A DNA stretch of 64,000 bases. It comes from DATFTE01 sp963840665. Its GTDB lineage: Bacteria; Acidobacteriota; Terriglobia; Terriglobales; Acidobacteriaceae. The translations under genes were made by a program, and so were the position numbers. Below the pieces are notes generated by a model. The model was given only the letters and a program-made list of their open reading frames with translations. It ran no database searches and was not told where the DNA came from. Positions 61,799 through 64,000 of the stretch are shown piece by piece; positions within the stretch are counted from its first letter, which is position 1, and each line of letters starts with the position of its first letter. The stretch is taken from positions 372,001 through 436,000 of the forward strand of contig CAWIZO010000012.1 in the NCBI GenBank assembly GCA_963840665.1, written 5' to 3'.

Positions 61799-62296
61799 AT
61801 GAAGAATGTAGGAGGATTGCAAATCGCTGCGCGTGGTGAACGCGAACTGGTCATGACGCGTGCCTTCGCTGCGCCGCGTCACCTCGTTTTCGACGCGTTC
61901 ACGAAACCCGAGTTGGTCAGGCAATGGTTGTTGGGGCCGGAAGGCTGGTCGATGCCGGTTTGCGAAATCGATTTGCGCGTGGGCGGCAGCTACCGCTATG
62001 TCTGGCGTCATTCCAGCGGAAATCAAATGGGAATGGGCGGAGTCTACCGTGAAATCGTGAAGCCCGAGCGCATCGTCTCGACCGAGAAGTTCGACGAGGC
62101 ATGGTATCCCGGAGAAGCTGTGGGCACCATCGTCCTGGTTGAGCACGACGGTAAGACGATGCTCACCCAAACGGTACTCTACGAAACTCCTGAAGCCCTG
62201 GAATCCGTTCTCAAGTCTCCGATGGAACAAGGCCTTGCCTTGGGATACAACGGGCTCGACGACCTGTTGGCGACAATGTGGGCGCAATCGATGTAG
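61799..62296 (+). CDS. SRPBCC/AHSA1-family protein (second copy)
   Basis: 165 aa, clear paralogue of the preceding gene (MTRAFAAPRHLVFDAFTKPELVRQWLLGPEGWSMPVCEIDLRVGGSYRYVW, GVYREIVKPERIVSTEKFDE). It arose by tandem duplication. GAGGAG precedes the ATG. Confidence 0.9.
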   Translation: MKNVGGLQIAARGERELVMTRAFAAPRHLVFDAFTKPELVRQWLLGPEGWSMPVCEIDLRVGGSYRYVWRHSSGNQMGMGGVYREIVKPERIVSTEKFDEAWYPGEAVGTIVLVEHDGKTMLTQTVLYETPEALESVLKSPMEQGLALGYNGLDDLLATMWAQSM

Positions 62297-62388
62297 AGCG
62301 GAGCGCCTGGCTTGCCGGAGTCTTGCAACACATGAAGCAAGCTTAACGTCTTAGTGCACTGTCCATTCATAAGTACTGAGGAGAAGTC

Positions 62389-62865
62389 ATGCAGAAAATC
62401 ACGCCATTCCTTTGGTTCGACAACCAGGCGGAAGAAGCCGCGAACTTCTACGTCTCTATTTTCAAAAATTCCAAAATTCTTACTGTCCGCCGCTACGGCG
62501 ACTCCGGCCCCGGACCCAAAGGTTCAGTGATGACCCTCACCTTCCAACTCGAGGGCCAGGAGTTTTACGCCCTCAACGGAGGCCCGGTCTTCCACTTCAC
62601 CGAAGCCATCTCGCTGTTTGTGAACTGCGAGACTCAGCAGGAAGTGGACGAACTGTGGAACAAGTTCCTCGCGAACGGAGGAAAAGAAAGCCGGTGTGGC
62701 TGGCTGAAAGACAAGTACGGCTTGTCATGGCAAATCATCCCCACCGCCTTGGGAAAAATGCTGGGAGACGCCGATCCCGCCAAAGCCAGACGCGTGATGG
62801 AAGCTATGTTGCAGATGAGCAAAATCGACGTCGCCAAACTAAAACAGGCTTACGACGGAAACTAA
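62389..62865 (+). CDS. VOC-family protein (PhnB/3-dmu-9_3-mt type)
   Basis: 158 aa. ITPFLWFDNQAEEAANFYVSIFKNSKI, PGPKGSVMTLTFQLEGQEFYALNGGP, ISLFVNCETQQEVDELWNKFLANGG and CGWLKDKYGLSWQIIP form the VOC fold of the PhnB-like group, often annotated as 3-demethylubiquinone methyltransferase without enzymatic proof. GAGGAG precedes the ATG. Probably last gene of the ArsR/AHSA1 operon. Confidence 0.9.
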   Translation: MQKITPFLWFDNQAEEAANFYVSIFKNSKILTVRRYGDSGPGPKGSVMTLTFQLEGQEFYALNGGPVFHFTEAISLFVNCETQQEVDELWNKFLANGGKESRCGWLKDKYGLSWQIIPTALGKMLGDADPAKARRVMEAMLQMSKIDVAKLKQAYDGN

Positions 62866-63070
62866 GACAAATGGGGGACAGCCGCCTCGGCTGTCCCCAC
62901 GAATTGAACCGAAGGCGATGATCCACAGACCATTCCGAAGATGACGTCATCCTGAGCCCGAAAAGGGCGAAGGATCTGGCGCGCAGTGAAAATACCGCAC
63001 GCTGGAATGAGAAACAAGTCTTCCCTCTCTTGGAATTTACTCTGTGACTCTGTGTCTCTGTGGTGAAAAA
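62864..63070. repeat. Spacer made of three dispersed repeats
   Basis: GGGGACAGCCG-CCT-CGGCTGTCCCC (62874-62898, perfect 11-bp stem, with GACAAAT before it as at 20153). Next is the palindromic repeat GTCATCCTGAGCCCG..GGATCT (62947-62977, copy 2), then CTCTGTGACTCTGTGTCTCT then GTGGTGAAA (63040-63068). No gene seen. Confidence 0.75.
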
Positions 63071-63072
63071 CC

Positions 63073-63486
63073 TTAGCGGAATCTAGCCCGATGCTCGACG
63101 AGAATGCACCGATCCATGACCACGAAAATTCCCGCCGCGCGCGCCTTCGCCGCGGCCTTCTCGTCGATCACGCCTTCCTGCATCCAGATCGCCGGAACCT
63201 TCAACTCGATCGCCTGATCGACAACCTCGGCCACCGCATCCGACCGCCGGAAGATATCGACAATGTCGATCTTCTCCGGCACCTTTAGGAGCGATGGATA
63301 CGCCTGCTCTCCCAAGGCTTCTTCAATGTTCGGATTGACAGGAATAATGTGATATCCCTGCGTCTGCATGTAAGCCGCAACCCCGTGGCTGGGACGCAAA
63401 GGGCTACTGGAGAGCCCGACGACGGCAATATTTCTAGCGTGTTTCAGAATCTCAGAAATAGGGTCTCGGTGGGCAAGAGTAGCCAT
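63073..63486 (-). CDS. CoA-binding domain protein (YccU type)
   Basis: 137 aa. Rossmann fold NIAVVGLSSSPLRPSHGVAAYMQTQGYHIIPVNPN, then VDIFRRSDAVAEVVDQAI, AIWMQEGVIDEKAAAKARAAGIFVVMDRCILVEH. Family binds CoA or its thioesters; physiological role unknown. Complete and single. Confidence 0.92.
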   Translation of the reverse strand: MATLAHRDPISEILKHARNIAVVGLSSSPLRPSHGVAAYMQTQGYHIIPVNPNIEEALGEQAYPSLLKVPEKIDIVDIFRRSDAVAEVVDQAIELKVPAIWMQEGVIDEKAAAKARAAGIFVVMDRCILVEHRARFR

Positions 63487-63572
63487 GCGCGCCTATTGTA
63501 GCGCGAAGGTCAAAAATGTGGGGCGGGCGCCCCCGTGAGCCGAACCGCGGAGTGGCGTAACTCTTTAGCTTT

Positions 63573-63598
63573 TGTCATTCTGAGCAAAGCAAAAAATC
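63573..63598. repeat. Dispersed palindromic repeat, copy 4 (degenerate)
   Basis: TGTCATTCTGAGCAAAGCAA then AAAATC, a decayed form of the repeat at 60786. Confidence 0.5.
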
Positions 63599-63620
63599 GG
63601 CTGTCGCCGGATTGGCCAAA

Positions 63621-63648
63621 TGCTAAATGCCAAGTGCTAAGTGCTCCT
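63621..63648. repeat. Heptamer array at the 3' end of the last gene
   Basis: Four 7-bp units: TGCTAAA, TGCCAAG, TGCTAAG, TGCTCCT. The array touches the stop codon (63647-63649) of the leftward gene. Confidence 0.65.
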
Positions 63649-64000
63649 AATCCGTGCTCTTCTTGTTCACATCCAGCTTCTGTTTGAACATCTTGGTCGC
63701 CAATTTGCGCACAGTCTCTGAAACTTCCTTATTCCCCGACAGATTGCGCAAATCGTGTACCAGCAAATTCTTCATCAACCCAAGCGAAATATCCAAGGGC
63801 GTGCGCGGATTGAACACCAGGTTCCGCACAATCCCGTAATGTTTCATGAACCGCCGCTTGAGCGGAATCTGCCGCAGCACCGCTTCCAGCACGTTCTTCT
63901 GGCTCGCGAACTTTTCCACTTCCGCGTCTCCGATCTTCGGAGACTCGAGCACCGCCAGCGCCACCACTTTCGTCCCATCACGGATCAGCAGCGAGCGCTC
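63647..64000 (-). CDS. Unknown protein, C-terminal part (gene runs off the window)
   Basis: At least 117 aa; the frame is open to the right edge (ERSLLIRDGTKVVALAVLESP), so the start lies outside. Helical, with HEAT-like pattern: VEKFASQKNVLEAVLRQIPLKRRFMKHYGIVRNLVFNPRTPLDISLGLMKNLLVHDLRNLS. Similar proteins of unknown role occur in Acidobacteria. Confidence 0.7.
   Translation of the reverse strand, partial: ERSLLIRDGTKVVALAVLESPKIGDAEVEKFASQKNVLEAVLRQIPLKRRFMKHYGIVRNLVFNPRTPLDISLGLMKNLLVHDLRNLSGNKEVSETVRKLATKMFKQKLDVNKKSTD

Overview
The window looks like chromosome from a soil-type member of the Acidobacteriota, class Terriglobia (Koribacter/Sulfotelmatobacter-like). This is an inference. 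It rests on moderately high GC, tandem GloVer-repeat proteins, a CadC-type winged helix fused to a TolB-like propeller, receiver-like/TonB fusions, many ATGA start-stop overlaps and apparently leaderless genes. There is no prophage, transposase, rRNA or CRISPR array. Mobile-type content is limited to two toxin-antitoxin modules, one decayed toxin-antitoxin remnant and small dispersed repeats.

Layout. 0-5.6 kb: end of a PhzF-like gene, a receiver protein, an ABC ATPase, a tryptophan 2,3-dioxygenase-like gene, tRNA-Gly and tRNA-Cys, an acyltransferase and a secreted GloVer-repeat protein. 5.7-11.2 kb: a secreted beta-propeller and small secreted or membrane proteins, then a Spy/CpxP-like gene divergent from a CpxR/CpxA-like two-component pair with a textbook CpxR box between them. 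11.2-25.8 kb: an ArsR-type regulator, Dps, the pyruvate dehydrogenase operon (aceE-aceF-lpd), an MscS channel, two adjacent receiver-like/TonB paralogues and uvrB. 25.8-27.2 kb: two convergent PIN-toxin modules.

27.2-44.6 kb is a signalling island of three transcription units. (i) A leftward operon encodes a PilZ-like protein, an unknown 335-aa protein, a pseudo-receiver with a lone DHp helix pair, and a CheR. (ii) A leftward operon encodes a 1281-aa multi-GAF/PAS histidine kinase, a single receiver and an NtrC-type sigma-54 activator. (iii) A rightward operon encodes a secreted TonB-C protein, MCP, CheW, CheR, CheA, CheB, CheY and CheX. Units (i) and (iii) each have a recognisable sigma-54 -24/-12 promoter. 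Imperfect palindromes fitting TGTCTCA-N3-TGAGACA lie 94 to 264 bp upstream of them. The simplest reading is that the kinase and NtrC-type regulator of unit (ii) drive both flanking operons.

44.7-64 kb is more mixed: a surface propeller protein, the broken toxin-antitoxin locus, MscL with an added zinc ribbon, Ku, the CadC-TolB hybrid, DUF92, a cyclase-family protein, a DinB/YfiT-like protein, YdcF, the Sua5/TsaC threonylcarbamoyl-AMP synthase, a ferritin-like protein, an SpoU methyltransferase, a frameshifted GxxExxY gene, RarA, a GAF-PP2C phosphatase, an ArsR/AHSA1/AHSA1/VOC operon and a CoA-binding protein. The intergenic spaces of this part carry several families of short repeats. Among them are degenerate arrays whose unit is always 7 bp but whose sequence differs from locus to locus, usually beside gene 3' ends.
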